The notes beneath the pieces are model-generated. The model was not told the DNA's origin. It worked only from the letters and a program-made list of their open reading frames with translations, and ran no database searches. A DNA stretch of 6,459 nucleotides, taken from Phycisphaerales bacterium (GTDB lineage: Bacteria; Planctomycetota; Phycisphaerae; Sedimentisphaerales; Anaerohalosphaeraceae). Each line of letters starts with the position of its first letter. The first letter of the stretch is position 1. The DNA lies in assembly GCA_003152975.1 (NCBI GenBank), contig PMBP01000302.1, positions 1 to 6,459 on the forward strand, given 5' to 3'. Shown here one piece after another: positions 4,666-6,459 of the stretch. Made by a program: the position numbers and the translations under genes.

Positions 4666-5295
4666 ATGATTGCACAGATCGAAGGACAACTGGCTCGGCT
4701 CGATGCGGGCAAGGCCCTGGTGAGGGTCGGGGCCGTCTGCTACGAGGTCATGCTGCCCGGCTATGCGGTGGCGGCTTTGGGATCGATGGTCGGCCAGACG
4801 GTCTCACTGTGCACAATGGAATACTTCGAGGGCACTCTGGGGGGGGGCAACCTGATACCGCGGATGGTCGGCTTTCTAAGCCCGGCCGAGCGGGAATTCT
4901 TCGAGCGGTTCACCTCCGTCAAGGGCATGGGCATCAAGAAGGGGCTCAAGTCGCTGGCGATGCCGATCGCGACGATCGCCGAGTCCGTGGAGGCCGGCGA
5001 TGAAAAGATGCTGATCGCACTGCCGGGCATCGGCAAGCGATTCGCGCAACTGATCATCGCCGAACTCAAGGGCAAACTCGGCGACTTCGCTGTTGGGACG
5101 CGGCTGGCCGGCGAGGGCGGACCGGCATTTGCCGATTACCAGCGCGAGGCGTTGGAGATCCTGATCGCCTGGGGCGAAAAACGCGCCGAGGTCATCGAGA
5201 TGATCGGCCTGGCCTGCAAGAAATATCCCGACATCCGCACGGCCGAACAGCTCGTGCCGCTGGTCTATCGACTCAAGCAGGGCGTCGAGGTGTAA
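4666..5295 (+). CDS. ruvA: Holliday junction branch migration protein RuvA (enlarged acidic-pin loop)
   Basis: A 209-residue junction-binding subunit that as a tetramer holds the four-way junction and loads RuvB rings. Domain I, the OB fold, spans about 1-70 (MIAQIEGQL at the start). Domain II carries two helix-hairpin-helix motifs, VKGMG (85-89) and LPGIGKR (119-125) followed by IIAELKGKL. Domain III, which contacts RuvB, is about 150-205 (YQREALEILIAWGEKRAEV onward). The segment that in E. coli runs REDAQLLYGF, holding the acidic pin, is here about 20 residues (51-70), with MEYFEG, a glycine run and LIPRMVGF, so it is roughly 8-10 residues longer. This form is, as I recall, typical of planctomycetes. 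The glycine run is encoded by a G9 tract (4839-4847). The protein is divergent but sits canonically between ruvC and ruvB, so identity is secure. Confidence 0.93.
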   Translation: MIAQIEGQLARLDAGKALVRVGAVCYEVMLPGYAVAALGSMVGQTVSLCTMEYFEGTLGGGNLIPRMVGFLSPAEREFFERFTSVKGMGIKKGLKSLAMPIATIAESVEAGDEKMLIALPGIGKRFAQLIIAELKGKLGDFAVGTRLAGEGGPAFADYQREALEILIAWGEKRAEVIEMIGLACKKYPDIRTAEQLVPLVYRLKQGVEV

Positions 5296-5349
5296 CCGGA
5301 ATTCGAGGCAGGGTTTAGCCGGAACCCATCAACCCAAACGAGGCAACGG

Positions 5350-6402
5350 ATGGCAATCGATCGAGTACTGAGCGCGGATTCCAGGGGCCCCCAGGAAGAG
5401 GCCCTGTATATGTCCCTGCGGCCGGGACGGCTGGGCGAGTGCGTCGGCCAGCAGAACGCCAAGGACAAGCTCTCGATCGCCATCGCCGCGGCGAAAAAAC
5501 GCAAAGAGCCCCTCGAGCACATCCTCTTCTACGGCCCGCCGGGGCTGGGCAAGACGACGCTGGCCCATGTCATCGCCAACGAGATGGGCTCGTCGATCCG
5601 CGTCTCGTCGGGACCGGCCCTGGTCAAACAGGGCGATGTGATGGGCCTCCTGACCAATCTCAATGTCGGCGACATTCTCTTCATCGACGAGATCCATCGG
5701 CTCAGCGCGCCGGTGGAGGAGTTTCTGTATCCTGCAATGGAGGATTACAAGGTCGATTTTACCGTCGATAGCGGCCTGCATGCCAAGACGATCAACTTTC
5801 CGCTGAAGCGCTTCACCCTCATCGGCGCCACGACCCGCGCTGGGCTACTCAGTGCGCCGCTGCGGAGCCGCTTCGGGATGCTGCTGCACCTGGAGTTTTA
5901 CCGCGTCGAGGAGCTGACCGAAATCCTGCGCCGCTCGGCCCGGCTGCTGGAACTGACGGCGGACAAAGGGACGCTGGAGATGATTGCCAACCGCAGCCGC
6001 GGTACGCCGCGGATCGCCAACCGGCTGCTCAAACGCGTGCGCGATTATGCGCAGGTCAAGGGCACCGGCAAGCTGACCGACCCGATCGTCCAGCAGGCCC
6101 TGCAGATGGAGCGGATCGATCCGCTGGGCCTGGATGACCTCGACCGGGCATTCCTGCGGGCGATCGTTGATGTCTATAACGGCGGCCCGGCGGGTATCGA
6201 GGCGCTGGCGGCGACGCTGGGCGATGAGCGCGACACGCTGGAGGATGTCGTCGAGCCGTACCTGCTGCAGATCGGCTTTGTGCGGCGGACCAAACGCGGC
6301 CGCGAGATCACCCAGGCCGCCTGCGACCATCTGGGCATCAAACCCAAACACCCGCCCGCCACGGGACAGGCGTCGCTGTTTGAGGAAGAAGCGGAGTCGT
6401 AA
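5350..6402 (+). CDS. ruvB: Holliday junction branch migration ATPase RuvB
   Basis: A 350-residue AAA+ motor whose hexameric rings pump DNA through the RuvA-bound junction. Motifs in order: the N-terminal SLRPGRL..VGQ; Walker A GPPGLGKTT (62-70, K68); Walker B LFIDEIHR (D113, E114); sensor 1 GATTRAG; arginine-finger region LRSRFG (171-176); sensor 2 RGTPRIANRLLKRVRD; then a winged-helix C-terminal domain with GGPAGIEALA, DVVEPYLLQIGFV and RTKRGR. All are intact, so the ATPase should be active. ATG 5350 has a GAGG site at 5340-5343 and gives the normal N-terminus. It follows ruvA by 54 nt, and that gap holds a small GGGTT/AACCC hairpin (5311-5327). The extreme C-terminus QASLFEEEAES includes QASLF (340-344), which resembles a beta-clamp-binding peptide. 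Confidence 0.98.
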   Translation: MAIDRVLSADSRGPQEEALYMSLRPGRLGECVGQQNAKDKLSIAIAAAKKRKEPLEHILFYGPPGLGKTTLAHVIANEMGSSIRVSSGPALVKQGDVMGLLTNLNVGDILFIDEIHRLSAPVEEFLYPAMEDYKVDFTVDSGLHAKTINFPLKRFTLIGATTRAGLLSAPLRSRFGMLLHLEFYRVEELTEILRRSARLLELTADKGTLEMIANRSRGTPRIANRLLKRVRDYAQVKGTGKLTDPIVQQALQMERIDPLGLDDLDRAFLRAIVDVYNGGPAGIEALAATLGDERDTLEDVVEPYLLQIGFVRRTKRGREITQAACDHLGIKPKHPPATGQASLFEEEAES

Positions 6403-6427
6403 GATATTCGAATCGAGAGCCATTACC

Positions 6428-6459
6428 ATGTATTCGCAGGTTTTCTGTTCTGGATTCGG
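6428..6459 (+). CDS. Possible start of a further gene, running off the window
   Basis: An ATG 26 nt after the ruvB stop opens a frame MYSQVFCSGF that is still open at the window end. GAGAG at 6415-6419 is a plausible ribosome binding site 8 nt upstream. Strand and spacing fit one more operon member. Ten residues are too few to identify. The pattern loosely resembles the N-terminus of YifB/ComM magnesium-chelatase-like proteins, which is only a guess. Confidence 0.3.
   Translation, partial: MYSQVFCSGF

Noticed and set aside
4839..4847. Frameshift in ruvA at the G9 tract
   Set aside because: The frame before the tract (OB fold) and after it (both helix-hairpin-helix motifs) is the same, so the gene is intact as given.
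1..6459. A novel defence or mobile system
   Set aside because: All full-length genes are recognised housekeeping genes; only the intergenic repeats hint at mobile-element activity, and no transposase is present.

Overview
The window is a block of bacterial housekeeping genes, all on the plus strand. It runs from the 3' end of a glycolate oxidase gene (glcD) through hisC, hisB, ispF, cysS, ruvC, ruvA and ruvB, and stops just after what may be the start of another gene. The DNA is GC-rich with short gaps. I infer a member of the Planctomycetota, probably Phycisphaerae-like. The main reason is that RuvA has an enlarged acidic-pin loop ending in a Leu-Ile-Pro-Arg stretch, which I associate with planctomycetes. 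CysS is of the KMGKS / HHECEIAQ type I associate with Bacteroidetes and relatives. This placement is from memory, not from a search. The glcD tail looks more proteobacterial, so the left edge may have a different history.

Layout. Positions 1-189 hold the end of glcD. The 196-nt gap 190-385 carries two inverted palindromic repeats, a third unrelated hairpin, and a TATAAT promoter about 30 nt ahead of hisC. hisC, hisB and ispF (386-2528) form a tight unit with 4-nt start/stop overlaps (ATGA, then GTGA). The 141-nt gap 2529-2669 holds an AT-rich block with a 10-bp direct repeat, three hairpins, and a 5-codon mini-ORF whose stop overlaps the cysS start. cysS and ruvC overlap by ATGA; ruvA follows after 32 nt and ruvB after 54 nt. 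A plausible extra promoter lies inside ruvC, so ruvAB could be transcribed separately.

How the genes work together. HisB and HisC catalyse consecutive steps of histidine synthesis (IGP to imidazole-acetol phosphate to histidinol phosphate). IspF closes the MEcPP ring in the MEP isoprenoid pathway. CysS charges tRNA-Cys. RuvA, RuvB and RuvC form the Holliday-junction branch-migration and resolution machine. The co-transcription looks like shared housekeeping expression rather than one pathway.

I found no mobile-element gene, CRISPR array, RNA gene or undescribed multi-gene system. The most unusual material is in the two gaps. Three palindromes there share a TGTCA foot and a TCC tail despite different stems, and one inverted pair shows compensatory base-pair changes. 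Secondary points are the RuvA pin-loop expansion with a G9 tract inside it, and a clamp-motif-like QASLF near the RuvB C-terminus.
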